DNA of 64,000 nucleotides, from assembly GCA_024516035.1 (NCBI GenBank), contig CM044962.1, positions 5,089,034 to 5,153,033 on the forward strand, read 5' to 3'. The notes under the pieces were generated by a model. It did no database searches. It was not told where the DNA came from and worked only from the letters and a program-made list of their open reading frames with translations. This DNA is from Bactericera cockerelli. Lineage: Eukaryota; Arthropoda; Insecta; Hemiptera; Triozidae. Each line of letters starts with the position of its first letter. The first letter of the stretch is position 1. Positions 30,581 to 42,345 of this stretch are shown in pieces. The translations under genes and the position numbers were made by a program.

Positions 30581-31839
30581 TCTTTTATTACGTCTAGCAT
30601 CACCCTGTATATGTTTACTAGTCAAAAGAGAATCGTTGATATGGCGTGATCACTGGCTGAGGTCATGGGTCAAATTTGATAGCAACTGCCGGTTTGCATG
30701 TTAACAATAGATAAGAAGAATTGAGTTGCAAAGTTAGAACTGATAAAGACCTTTAGTTAGCTTTTCTAGCTATGAATAAATTGATTCCCACTATAAAAAG
30801 AATAAATAAGATCTACAACCATCCTGTATATTTTGACTAATTCTTTTATTACATCTAGCATCACCCTGTATTTGTTTACTAGTCAAGAGAGAATCGTTGA
30901 TATGGCGTGATCACTGGCTGAGGTCATGGGTCAAATTTGATAGCAACTGCCGGTTTGCATGTTAACAATAGATAAGAAGAATTTAGTTGCAATGTTAGAA
31001 CTGATAAAGACCTTTAGTTAGCTTTTCTAGCTATGAATAAATTAGCATTTGACGAAATAATATTATGCCGACAGTTCACAGGTCTATGGTTCGAATCCCA
31101 AAAATGTCGGAGGTTTTTTTTGTTGTTGTACAAATAATATCGCTTCAACTTGGACACTGAATTGAACACACACTTGGTCTTTGTAATTTAATGTCAATCG
31201 CTAAAGCTGCAAATCCACAGGTCTATGGTTCGAATCCCAAATATAACAATGAAATATCAGTTCTCAGAGTCTACAGGTCAACACTTCGATTCCCACTATT
31301 GCGTAAATTCACCAAAACACATAAACTGCCCTAGGGGGGGGCTGAAATTAAGCTGGGGGGGTGGAAGTGGTACCAAAAGGCTGCAAATCCACAGGTCTAT
31401 GGTTCGAATCCCAAATATAACAATGAAATATCAGTTCTCAGAGTCTACAGGTCAACACTTCGATTCCCACTATTGCGTAAATTCACCAAAACACATAAAC
31501 TGCCCTAGGGGGGGCTGAAATTAAGCTGGGGGGGTGGAAGTGGTACCAAAAGGCTGCAAATCCACAGGTCTATGGTTCGAATCCCAAATATAACAATGAA
31601 ATATCAGTTCTCAGAGTCTACAGGTCAACACTTCGATTCCCACTATTGCGTAAATTCACCAAAACACATAAACTGCCCTAGGGGGGGCTGAAATTAAGCT
31701 AGGGGGCTGAAAGTGGTACCAAAAGATGCCGGTCGTCGAGGCGGTTCCAAAAATATATATTTCAGCAAACCAACTTCAGCCGTTTGGATTTTACAGCCAT
31801 TAGTTGTTATTGCATGAGACCCATGTTTTATACTCTACT
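30581..31839. repeat. Right terminal inverted repeat of the Polinton, with tandem modules
   Basis: The right TIR carries three tandem copies of a 173 to 174-bp module (starting 31206, 31380 and 31553), where the left TIR has one. The outermost module differs from the inner two ('ctagggggctgaaag' against 'ctgggggggtggaag'). The inner part holds a partial duplication of period 261 (30581 and 30842). Four GGTTCGAATCC motifs lie at 31088, 31227, 31401 and 31574 on the plus strand. Confidence 0.9.
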
Positions 31840-31845
31840 CAAATG
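31840..31845. repeat. Polinton target-site duplication, right
   Basis: CAAATG follows the terminal CT of the element and equals 13581..13586. Confidence 0.92.
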
Positions 31846-32214
31846 CAAAGAAGATAGAAGATAAGGAAAAATGCGAATTCCTTGCAATGTTCAGTGACAA
31901 AGGTTTTTGCACGAACGAGTTGGAATGTTGACAATACCCACGACTCAATTTGAGTTTCATTAAAGCGTTATTAGTACGTTCACCAAGGAAAAGGCATCAA
32001 TATTTATGGTGATATGATCAGTGAAATTTTATTACACATGGCTGTAAATGTGGTTTAAAATTAGGAGCACGTAGTTAAGGGTTGGGTAGAATGAACTTAG
32101 GTAACAAACCACCATTTTCTAAAGCATAATTTTGTATATATTGTTTTTCTCTCATTAATACGATTCACGAGATATTTTTTTAATTTAGCATTTTTTTTAT
32201 TTCATTTTCTTAAT

Positions 32215-32390
32215 AGTCTGGCTGGGGGACTAAAAACCGGGAGTAGACCAGCATTGGCTTGGTTCTGGGTCTTTTGTCAATTTTATTATTAGCCTCCTTG
32301 TAAAGACAGTGGTAGAAGTGCTGAGTCATTCCTGCACTATCTGGCTACCATCGCGCATCGTACACGATGACGCCACCCTATGATGATAAT
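32215..32390 (-). mobile_element. tRNA-derived SINE (family E), 3' body
   Basis: The inverted match to 59640..59790 includes 'gagtagaccagcattgg', 'tgtaaagacagtggtag' and 'gtgctgagtcattcctg'. The tRNA head is not preserved. Confidence 0.6.
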
Positions 32391-34888
32391 CTCAATTTTC
32401 TAATACTACTTCCCATATCTAATATTAAAATCTGAGATCACAGCAGTGCGCCAGGCCAAGTTCCAGCAAGCACGTCAGTGTATCTTTACACGAACCAATT
32501 CACCCGGTTTTTCACACCCTCATATCTTCGCCAGTTTCGCTCCTTGTGGTAGTGATATTGTCATTTTGTATACATATTGCCGTGATATTCCACACAACCG
32601 ATGGCATAAAACAGGCCAAGTTAGAGGATAGTTTGGAGTTAAAAACATACAAAACTTGAGGAACTAAGAAAACGGGTTTTAATAAAAAGAAATAGTTTAG
32701 TACCAAGATAACTTGGCCGGAAAGAAGATATCACTGCTTTCATAGGCTAAAACTTTTTGGATGGTAATTCTGGAACTTGGCCCTTTTTTCAACGGTAGGT
32801 TTTTGTGGGATAAGGTGTTCTCAGATATAAAATGAATAGGACAATTTTCAATAAATGAGAAATGAGTTCCTCATTAATAAACGACTATTGAATTGGACAG
32901 AATATAGTGGATATAGTAGACTGTATGACATTATGAGGACACACACCAATCTCGTTTTAACTCAATGTGGCTTCTGGTGACCGCTGTACGATGTACAATT
33001 GTACATTGTACAAAGTCGGAATCAAAACTCAGTAGATAAAGTTAACACAGCTAATTTTTGCTCCCTGCGACTATATGTGAACCTTGGGCGAAATTTCTTC
33101 CATTGATCTTTCCAGGGTTAATGATGATTATCTATTAGAATATAATAATTATATATCAGTACTATCTGTACAGTAACTACAGTATAGTAGTGCTTTATTC
33201 AGACTGTCGCTGTCGGCTCAAGATAAGTGTCGCTAATATACTCTATATTGATGAATTGATGGTGAGTATATTTCACCAAGTACTTACCAATAAATTCAAC
33301 AAGTTTGTCATCTGATTTGTAGCGTAATTCATACAAAAAGACTAAAATTCATTGTCATCTGGACTAATTCATATCCACAAGATTTAATGAGAGCTAATGA
33401 AACCAAATAGAGAACTAATCTTAGAATGCTCTCCAAATCTTTTAAAGTCGACGATTATACGAGGTGTGACTATTAAGTTCGTAGACTCTTCCCATAAAAG
33501 GATGTGTGTTTAACTTACCCAAGCTTTTAATTTTGGGGCTATGAATTAATCCAGATGACAATGAATCCTAGTCTCATATATTAATATAAAATTAGAACTT
33601 ACCTTTCATTGAGTAATTTTAATGGTTTAACTCAGCCAATATAACTTACCTTCGCTAGAAATCGAGTGTTAAGAGCTAATTCATTTGGGTGGAAGAGATT
33701 ACCAAAGGCAATAACCCCGCCCTTCAGTTAGGACATATGTATATATTTATTTATTTTTTCTCCATTTTTTTTTCTCTCTCTTTTTACTTATTCTTATATT
33801 TCATATTAATTTGTAATTATCTGTGTTGTATATATGTCCTTCTTAATAAAGTGTAAAATAATAATAATAATTCACAAATAGGATTACAATAGAAGTAAGC
33901 CAGACCATCCCTCAGGTTGGACTGTAGTGAGCTAATAATCCTATTTTATAATCCTAAATGTGAGAGTTTCGTAATCCAAATGGTGCAGAGCTCAAATCCC
34001 AACATTCCCAAATCATGGCATAGATTTTTTTTCTCAAATATTTGAGATTATCACCAGTGAAACATTTTTTTTACAATTAAATGGTACAATTGAATTAAAA
34101 AGTTCAAATGCTCTGCCATTTAATTAAGTTTGTAGGCCGCAGCAAATTTTGAGAATCAAGAGAACTCCAGCAATTAATATAAAATTTATTCGAGAATATC
34201 GTAAGAAAGAGAGCATAGCTAAGTAACAGTATTTTTCATTTGAAAAAGTTAAAAATTGGAAATATATATTTTTTCCTTATTGGGTAAAAAATGGAAACAT
34301 CATTCAAGTATTTTTTTTTTTTTTTTTTTTTTTCAATTTATTTCAAAAAAGTAAAAGATTGGAAACATCAGTCGAGTTTTGTCTTTGAAAGTAGCTTTTA
34401 GAAAGTTGAAAATTCCTTTTAAAATACATTAAGCTTTTACCCCTCGGGCCCCTCAAACTGGTCCTATGAGTGAGATAGTCACAAAAATATAAGTACCAAG
34501 TTTTTCCAGAAAAAAATAATTGGAGTAAGCCTCTTTTGGGATTAATTACGTACGACATGTAACGAATAAAAAGTTATTGGTGAAGAGATTTGATTCTAAT
34601 GCAGCTTAACTTTTTGCTTGTTAAATCATGGCTCTTATGCAAAGCTTTTGGGATGAGAGAAAGAGGGAGGAGGAAGAGGAGAAGTGATGATGGCGAGGAA
34701 AAGGAATTAAATGTCAAAGAAGAAGAAAATTGAAAAGGAAAGAGAGAAAGAAAAAGTGTATTTCTCTCCTTTAAGACGGTGTAGGAGAAAAAGTGAGAGA
34801 AAGAGGTAGATAACGAGAGTGAGTGAGAAAAATAAGTATCAGAAGGAAAGAGAGAGAGGAGGAAGGATAAATTCAGGTGTCGGTAACT
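32391..34888. other. Intronic stretch with scattered relics
   Basis: No gene is supportable. A Tc1/mariner-like terminal fragment ('cgaggtgtgactattaagtt', about 33459..33500, preceded by TA) is present. A LINE/SINE tail-like segment ('gaagagattaccaaaggc') lies at 33690..33740. A T-rich run is at 34311..34332 and a GA-rich tract at 34640..34870. Confidence 0.4.
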
Positions 34889-35107
34889 TGGTACACTGGT
34901 AGTCAAGTGGTTAACGCGCTAGTCTGGTAATCCAGGTAGCGTAGGGGTCCGTTGGTTCGAATCCCACCCAGTGCATGAACTTTTCCTCAGTAATTTAATT
35001 TGAGCAACCACATAATAATGAGACTCTGAGGGTTAGGTGGTAGAAAATGTTTTGAGCATTAACCTCGCCTGGAGGTTGCCTTCTACTAAAGAGTGTTATT
35101 ATTATTG
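34889..35107 (+). mobile_element. tRNA-derived SINE (family G)
   Basis: A tRNA-like head has CACTGG...CCAGTG acceptor pairing, 'tagtcaagtggttaacgcgc' (A box) and 'gttggttcgaatcccacc' (B box). The body follows and ends in (att)n at 35090..35107. Confidence 0.65.
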
Positions 35108-35763
35108 AGAAAAGTGAGGTTAATAAGACATAAAGCTGGAAAAACATAAAAACCCTTCACATATTAAATTTAGTTTGATTTCTTTTGGATTTGGTGACAA
35201 AAACATAGCACGTTCTGGGAGACACAAACTACAACACATGATTTGATTGATTGATTTTGAACATTTCATTTATTTATATAATTTTTTTTATACATTTACA
35301 TAAATTACATCCCCTATCTAAAGCTAATGAGCTATACATAGATAGAATTACCTATAAGCTTTTAAAATATCTCCTGAATCATTATTTAGAGAAAACAACA
35401 AGTGGTTGTGAGAGACTTAATTTTCTAGATTTTCAGGTGTCGGTAACTTTATCTCCTCTTTATTACCTGACTTTTTCTTTGAGCATGATCACAGTATGAT
35501 CTGGGCTCTGCTGAATTTGAAACTAGGTGATTGGCAAGTTTGTCGACAAATTCTCTTGCCCTGGGTACCAAATCTACTTTACTTCCTCAATACAAAGACT
35601 GTGTGTAGTTTTTATTTTAGTGTTTTTCTTTACAATTTTTGTGGCTCTCTTCCTATGGAATACTTCTAAGGAGTTTTTCTAAGCTTTTTAGCTAATGGTT
35701 TTACGAAAGACTTTGCATCTTGCCGGAATGATTACTATAAAATCGATTAGTAATAAATGTAAT

Positions 35764-36036
35764 AATAATAATATCACTCTATTTATATTGCCCGATTAGA
35801 CTGTTAAAATTCCATTGGGAGGATAACTGGTCATGTCCCGGCTGGGTTTCGAACCCACGACCTCTGGAATCTTTGGATTCACAGAGAGCCGCCTTAACCA
35901 CTGAGCTACCGGGACCAGATAACTCCCAATCGATTTCTACTGAACCGATTGAGCTGAAATTTTGTATGCTTACTCATTTTCTTTTACCTGGTACGGTCAT
36001 GCATCGGTGACTAGTCTACCGGGACAGACAATAATA
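35764..36036 (-). mobile_element. tRNA-derived SINE (family A)
   Basis: A minus-strand copy with 'gctgggtttcgaacccacga' (B box) and 'ccactgagctaccgggac' (A box and acceptor). The flank 35930..36020 matches 3630..3744 in inverted orientation. Confidence 0.72.
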
Positions 36037-36411
36037 TACCCCCATTTTTCTCTTTCTTTTTACTCATCCACCAGTAGGGTATCCAATCACGGTATTGAAA
36101 TCCCGAGACTGAATTTTCATTTGGGATCGGGATTTGGATTTCCAAATCCCGGAATTTTCGGGATTCATGTTGGTAGTATTTTTTATTTATTTAGTATTTT
36201 ATCTCAGTTACTAACACCCTGTTAGGTTAATAACTAATTAAATTACTTGTTTCAGAAGTTTATATTGTGTTTGTAATATAAATAAAACGTTGCTTATTTC
36301 AAATTTTCTTTTGAACAAATTGTTTTCTATTGAATTTCTGAGAATACTATAATTTTAGTCTATAGTAATACATCTTACATAACGCCTTTTATCAAATAAT
36401 ATTAGCGTAAA

Positions 36412-36582
36412 AAACCGACCTTAGTATCTTGATCGATAAGGCGGCGGACTTGTAACCTGGAAGTCGGTGGTTCAAGTCACGGTTTCAGCGTGGATTTAGT
36501 AAAGCGAGTTTGAGTAGTTGTGATATCACGTAAGTGATTAACACAAATATGAAAAAATATATATATATATATATATATATAT
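36412..36582 (+). mobile_element. tRNA-derived SINE (family D) with (AT)n tail
   Basis: 'gatcgataaggcggcgga' and 'gtcggtggttcaagtcacgg' are followed by 'agtaaagcgagtttgag' and 'tgatatcacgtaagtg', ending in (at)n at 36558..36582. Confidence 0.65.
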
Positions 36583-37078
36583 TAGCGTAAAATGGGGCTC
36601 TAAGGGTACTAAAACGCACAAAATTAATTTTTTTACTAATCCCGGGATCTCGGGATTGATCATTTCCCGGGACCGAAATCTAATCCCGGGATTGGCTTTC
36701 TTATTCACCAGGCCCCCTTGAAGAATCTAGGCCTATCTAGGCCCCGCCCCCCCGAGCCTGTGAACAGTTCTGTACCCGAGAACCATTCATTCAGACACTA
36801 CTGAAAACACCTACCGGTTGGTAAAGGAGACAAAATGGAGACACAACACATAGTACGTAAATAAATTGTAAATTAATTAGTATTAAACACAGCACACGCC
36901 TACGCTTTGTAACTACGACACACATACGCAAATCTACGGTAATGTAAATATTGAGGAAGTTAAAGAAATGTTCCTGCACAATGCTTTATTTATGAAATAG
37001 CATTTACGAAAAGTATCTTAAAAAATAGGTATTAAAAAAAATCGAGATAAAGTGACACGCCCATGCTAGTCAAGAATA

Positions 37079-37290
37079 ATAATAATAATATCGCCTTATT
37101 TATACTGTCCGATTAAGACTATCAAAGTCCCATTATTCCAGCAGTAAGCCCAAGACATATTATTATGTGGTAAAAATCCCAAATGGGAGGATAACTTGTC
37201 ATGTCCCGGCTGGGTTTCGAACCCACGACATCTGGATTCTCTGGATTCGCAGAGTGCCGCCTTTACCACTGAGCTACCGGGACAGACGAT
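37079..37290 (-). mobile_element. tRNA-derived SINE (family A), near full length
   Basis: It starts with (aat)n and 'tatcgccttatttata', has the body 'gtaagcccaagacatatt', then the B box 'gctgggtttcgaacccac' and A box 'ccactgagctaccggg'. It is very close to the copies at 3745 and 63165. Confidence 0.75.
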
Positions 37291-37454
37291 AGAAGAGTAG
37301 ACCAAAAAATGATAAGGTTACTCCTTGAGGTTATAGGGGGACCTAATCCCAATCACCAAGGTTTTTTTTTTTTTTTTTCTTTCTTTTCTTGTGCTTGCAA
37401 TGGCATTAGTGGTGGAGGAGTGGTAGGTCTAGAAATCCGAGTAGCCTGTAAATC

Positions 37455-38743
37455 CAGTGCCGGATTAAGGCTGCGCGGGGCCCCTGGCATTTTCAAGGCG
37501 CGGGGCCCCAAAATTGTACTGAGTTTTTTCTTAAATACTATTTTTAGAACCTTGAAACCGAAGCCAAGTGTCCTGGGCACTAATCCATAATAGTATCCAA
37601 AACAACGTTTTCGAAATGCATTTCGAAAATGCCCAAAGACTTTTTTTCTTTTAATGGTACATACTAGAATTGCACGTCTTGAAAAACAATCCAAAACATC
37701 ATGATAAGTAAATTTGACGGCGCCGCAGGCGAAATTTTTGCAAAGTTATGGGGTAAAGTACTCGGAAAATAAATACAAAAAAATATCTTGAAAAAGACAT
37801 TAAAAGCGTCGCAGGCGACTATAATGAAGATCATTGGTTAAGATGTCGATAAAGCCGATCACTGAGCACTCAGAAGACACTTTATGGGTTTGATGGCAGA
37901 GATTACCGAAGGCGATAATCACGTCCGTCAATATTATTCTTTTCAAATACGAGTAATTATATAATATTTATATCTATACTTATATAAGAGAGTTTCACTC
38001 ACTGACTGACTCACTCACTCACTCACTGATTCATCACTGTTTCTCCGAACTGGGAAGCTGAAATTTGGTAGGTAGCTTTGTCTTATAGTCTAGATGTACA
38101 ATTTTTTTAAGACGGGATTTTTTGAAATTCCCACAACACCTGCCATTGGCGAAAAAGGATTTTTTGCTGTCACGGCCATGCCTCGGCCCGCAAAGCGGGC
38201 GACAGCCCGCTAGTATTATATAAAGAGCAGCAGGCAATTGGTATAGAGATCTACATATTTTCATATACGTGGTCAATTTTAAGGGGGGCCCCGTGGTTTT
38301 TCTTTTAATATTTTGCTCAACTGGCTTTGATTTTAACATTTAAATCCAGAAGGCCATTCAAAAACACTTATAAATTGTGTAAGCTCCAAAACGCGGGGTC
38401 TCCAAAACGCGGGGAACTTGGCATCTACCAAATCCGCAATTGGAGTAAGTAATCCGCTAGTGTCCATGTGGTTGATTCGAGGAATAGATAGTAATAGGGG
38501 GCCCCGCGCTTTTCCTTCAATTTATGTACTTTGCTGTGAGTGTGTGTTTTTTCCCCTTTTATTTCTTCTTCTTACTCATTATCCAAAAATACCTAGTGTA
38601 AGCTTTTTTAAAAAATCATAATACCTAGTGCAAGCTTTTTAAAAATCTCATAATATCTAGTGTAAGCTGCTCAAGCGTGGGGCCCCCTAAAGCGCGGGGC
38701 CCTTGGCATCTGCCAAATCCGCCATATGGGTAATCCGGCACTG
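37455..38743. mobile_element. hAT-type DNA transposon, non-autonomous
   Basis: Terminal inverted repeats CAGTGCCGGATTA (37455) and TAATCCGGCACTG (ending 38743) are flanked by a perfect 8-bp duplication TGTAAATC (37447..37454 and 38744..38751), the hAT standard. The 1.29-kb interior has GC-rich 'gcgcggggcccc' segments near both ends and no transposase ORF. A Helitron (37973..38213) is inserted inside. Confidence 0.85.
37973..38213 (+). mobile_element. Non-autonomous Helitron nested in the hAT element
   Basis: It starts TCTATACTTATATAAG after A, contains (actc)n, and ends with the hairpin GCCCGcaaaGCGGGC and CTAG before T. It shares '(c)acggccatgcct' with the Helitron at 51308. Confidence 0.8.
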
Positions 38744-38989
38744 TGTAAATCCAGTGTAGGGATCCCTCCTAATGCATGGATATTTATTAACCAAGGCATG
38801 GCCGTACTGGTGGGTACGGCTATGTCTTTTGTACATGTTACAATTTTCTTATGTGGAGGGGGCTCTTTCCTTTTGATACTAATGTGAAGGTGATTTTCAT
38901 TCACATGAAAAAAAAAAAAAAAAAAAAAAAAACGGTATCACCGTTTTCGAGTTTTTTTTTTAATGTAATTTTCTCAACTATAGAGAGAT

Positions 38990-39125
38990 ATTAGTTAAGA
39001 GCGGTCAATTTTCATTAAATTTTCGATAGCTCTTACAGTATTTACAGTTTGTGCTGTGGTATTAATGACAGACAACTCCTAACAGATAGATGGACTAGAT
39101 AGACAGAGCTTTGAGATCTATACTT
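38990..39125 (-). mobile_element. Helitron body fragment
   Basis: 'gtgctgtggtattaatgac' and 'agacagagctttgaga' parallel 10295..10370 of the Helitron at 10122. No intact termini. Confidence 0.4.
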
Positions 39126-39449
39126 TGAGATTTCAGTCAAAAAATTGCAGAACAAAGATACATACAATCGTACTGGGTTCTACATAATACAATTAACTTC
39201 CGAAAATACCACATTTTGAACAAAGCTCGGGTAACGCATTCATGAAGAAATCTTCAAAACCCACGCATAGTGACGAAATTGAACGAATTTCCGCAAGTAT
39301 GCACATAGCTATTACCTGGTACAAAAAATGTTTGTACATACATAATCGCCTGTGCATTACATAACTGCTTATGTATTACACAGGTATTTCTACTCTTATT
39401 TCGCAAAACTCGAGGCAAACTTACTGAACCTTGAAGGAACGTAGAAGAA

Positions 39450-40070
39450 GATGTCAGTTCATAATGGCATAATTGTTCGCAGAAGCAGAGGTTCTTTTGT
39501 AGGGGAAGGGTGAATATAGCGGAACGGGAAATAAGATAGAGACAACGAAGGGGTTAAACTTATAAAGACAGGAGATATAACGGAAGGCACACACGAGGAT
39601 TTTGAAAACGGGATAGAGGATACAGGAGGTATCAAAAGAGTTAAACATACAAAGAAAAGGATGATTATTATAACGGAAGGAGAGCATTTTGGAAGGGGCA
39701 AGAATGGATAACTGAAGGGGTAACGGAGAAGTTGAAGGAGAAAGAAATATAAGAAGGATATGTATAACGGGAGGAGAGAAAGATGATTTTGGAAGGGGCA
39801 AGAATGAATAATATAAGGGGTAATGAAGGAGTTGTAGAGAAAGAAGTATGGAAGGAATTATAAAACGGGAGGAGAGAAAGATGATTTTACAAGGAGCAAT
39901 AATGGATAATTGAAGGCGTAACGAAGAAGTTGAACTTGAAGAGAAATAAATAGGTATAAGAAGGATTCGTAAAATGGGAGAAGAGAAAGATTATTTTGGA
40001 AGGAGCAAGAATATATAATTGAAGGGGTAATGAAGGAGTTAAACTGGCAGAGAAAGAAGTATAGGAGTAC
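39450..40070 (+). repeat. Purine-rich tandem repeat, about 100-bp units
   Basis: Units share 'agagaaagatgattttgga' and 'ggggcaagaatggataa' variants, near 39660, 39780, 39880 and 39985. The antisense ORFs here are composition artefacts. Confidence 0.65.
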
Positions 40071-41127
40071 GCATTTGTAAAGATCAAAGGCTTAAGACAC
40101 GCGCTCTCATAGTCTGCAAAATAATAAATAGGAATAACACATAAAAAGAAGAAAAAGGAAGTAAAGAAGTATAGAAGGGATACGAGGTGAAGTCAACATA
40201 CTCGAAGGTAAATGACTTGATTGTTTGAATTCTTGTATTTGCCTTCCTGATTCCTGATACTGGGAATATTTACTCTCTGTTAGTAGTATAAAGTGAAAAA
40301 TGAGAAGTCGTTAACCCGGGATCAGTACGGTTCGGTTTTGTAACGTATCCAGTACACGGTAACGTATACGGTTGTGAGAGAAATCTCTCACAACCGTACT
40401 GATTGCGGGTTAAAGGTTTATAATTTATTATATCTGTGAGATATTATCTGATATCATCAACTGTATTAATAAATTGTAATGTTTCCGAATTTTATTCATT
40501 TTTTTCTTTCTAGAACCTCTATAAAAATAATAGGTAATACAATAGTAACCTTTAAAGAAAGTAGATTTGTGAATTAGTTATCCAAAAAAGCAAATTGTGG
40601 TGTCCAAATATCAAATACCTTTGTGCCTCTCTCTATTATCAAAACTAAGTCAACAAAATCTATATTACTACGAAATTCTATGCGCGCCGTCTAAATAAGT
40701 GCGTATACAATGTGCATTGAATAAAAGTTATTCTTCGACAACTGGAATAAGATCAGTAAAATTTTATAGTATTTTCTATGAATTACACTTGAATGATGAT
40801 AATTAAATGCCACCCAATAAAGACTTTCTAAGTCCCTTTATTTTTTTATTTTCCAGCATCATTATAATGTACAATGTAGTCATGTTTTCAATTCAAATGT
40901 TGTCATGTTTTCGAATAAAATCATAAATCTCCTGCCATTAAACGGTATTAAAACTAACAAAATTCTAAGCGTTGCCTCGATTAATAGACTCTTGACTGGA
41001 CCACTAGGCCACTTGACCACCAAGATTCCGGTTTGTTTTGAGTCCAGGAGGGGTATGAAAAATATTTTGTGTTCTTAGGTCAGTATAAACAGAAAAGTGA
41101 GAAGTTGTACTAGATGTACATAAATAA

Positions 41128-41188
41128 CAGAACATATCTGGACAGCTTTTTCGAGCTTATTCGCTCTCATCAGCAGGTAATAGTTCTG
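41128..41188 (-). ncRNA. Hammerhead ribozyme, type I, weakened copy
   Basis: On the minus strand the core CUGAUGA...GAAA is intact and stem II GAGC/GCUC closes a GAAUAA loop. Stem I keeps the outer CAGAAC/GUUCUG helix, but the inner helix has one C-A mismatch. Stem III has lost its second pair (GAAAA instead of GAAAC). Activity is probably reduced. Confidence 0.7.
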
Positions 41189-41274
41189 AATATCCATGCC
41201 ATCAACTAACCTCTCTATTTTAATAATCAGTATAAACAGAAAAGTGAGAAGTTGTACTAGATGTACATGAATAT

Positions 41275-41335
41275 CAGAGCATACCTGGACAGCTGTTTCG
41301 AGCTTATTTGCTCTCATCAGTAGGTAATTGTTCTC
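41275..41335 (-). ncRNA. Hammerhead ribozyme, type I, partly weakened copy
   Basis: On the minus strand the core CUGAUGA, stem II GAGC-AAAUAA-GCUC and GAAAC...GUC are intact. Stem I has mismatches next to the core (A where G is expected) and in the outer helix (two of six positions). Confidence 0.7.
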
Positions 41336-41586
41336 CATATTCATGCCATCAACTAACCTCTCTATTTTAATCAGTATGAATAGAAAATTGAGAAGTTGTA
41401 CTAGATGTACATGAATATCAGAACATACCTGGACTAGCCCGGTTGTTTCCTTGATACCTAACTAACAAACTATTGGTTGTCTCCACTTCTAGTAACAAAG
41501 ATATAAAATTTACCTTTTTTTAATCATTGTAGGTAGGCCGAATACTTTTTTTTGTATAGGATAAAATAAAAGACATACTCTGAGGT

Positions 41587-41737
41587 CCGAATTATGAAAC
41601 AGGATTAGATTAATATCCTGTTTTACCCTCAACACGCCCTCTAGTGGGAATTTCAACCAATCACAGCTCATTAACATCAGCTATTCGTTAGATAAACAAA
41701 TTCTTGATATTTAATGCTGTTTCATAATCCGGCACTA
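41587..41737. mobile_element. MITE with 'tccgaattatgaaacagg' ends
   Basis: The left end 'ggtccgaattatgaaacagg' and right end 'ctgtttcataatccgg' form an inverted pair. The core 'acgccctctagtgggaattt' matches 7025..7240 inverted. About 150 bp, non-coding. Confidence 0.6.
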
Positions 41738-41744
41738 AGTTTGG

Positions 41745-42345
41745 TGTAAATAAAGAGAGAGGGAGACCTTAGCTTGAGTGTAAATAAAGAGAGAGAGAAA
41801 CCTTAGCTTAGGTGTAAATAAAGAGAGAGAGAGACCTTAGCTAAGGTGTAAATAAAGAGAGAGAGAGAGAGACCTTAGCGTAGGTGTAAATAATGAGAGA
41901 GGGAAACCTTAGCTTAGGTGTAAATAAAGAGAGAGAGAGACCTTAGCTTAGGTGTAAATAAAGAGAAAGGGAGACCTTAGCTTAGGTATAAATAAAGAGA
42001 GAGAGAGAGACCTTAGCTTAGTTGTAAATAAAGAGAGAGGGAGACCTTAGCTTAGTTGTAAATAGAGAGAGAGACCTTAGCTTAGGTGTAAATAAAGAGA
42101 GAGAGAGACCTTAGCTTAAGTGTAAATAAAGAGAGATAGACCTTAGCTTAGGTGTAAATAAAGAGAGAGAGAGAGAGACCTTAGCTTAGTTGTAAATAAA
42201 GAGAGAGGGAGACCTTAGCTTAAGTGTAAATACAGAGAGAGGGAGACCTTAGTTTAGGTGCATAATAAATGGGTGAGGGAGATCTTAGCTTAGGTGTAAA
42301 TAAAGAGAGAGGGAGACCTTAGCTTAGGTGTATAATTAATGGGTG
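41745..42345 (+). repeat. Minisatellite, about 33 to 40-bp units
   Basis: About sixteen units of 'ccttagcttaggtgtaaata' plus 'aagagagagagaga', differing mainly in the number of GA steps. The last units are degenerate. Confidence 0.9.

Larger units (their letters stand above)
13587..31839. mobile_element. Polinton/Maverick (adintovirus-like) element, complete, 18,253 bp
   Basis: The boundaries are set by inverted termini (AGTAGAGTATAAAACATGGG at the left, its complement ending ...TATACTCTACT at the right) and the perfect CAAATG duplication. The outermost roughly 195 bp of the two TIRs look identical by eye, suggesting recent insertion or gene conversion. The gene set is diagnostic: retroviral-type integrase, protein-primed family B DNA polymerase, packaging ATPase, adenain-like protease, and major and minor jelly-roll capsid proteins. 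A PLA2/core-type virion protein points to the adintovirus-like group. Capsid and ATPase frames are open, while integrase, PolB and probably the protease start are broken, so this copy is probably not autonomous as sequenced. It lies between two alternative exons of a host SK channel gene. Confidence 0.95.
41081..41432 (-). repeat. Hammerhead retrozyme-like tandem array, about 2.3 monomers
   Basis: 'cagtataaac' (or a close variant) marks monomers at 41081, 41228 and 41372, with spacings of 147 and 144 bp. The array carries two hammerhead motifs and the 3' remnant of a third. On the minus strand the array begins at about 41414 with 'gtccaggtatgttctg', at the expected cleavage position, and ends with 'tgtttatactga', the same tail as the copy at 8288..8497. 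Confidence 0.78.

Noticed and set aside
31225..31518. 97-residue plus-strand ORF in the right TIR
   Set aside because: It is an open frame across two tandem TIR modules, with an internal exact repeat and no conserved residues.
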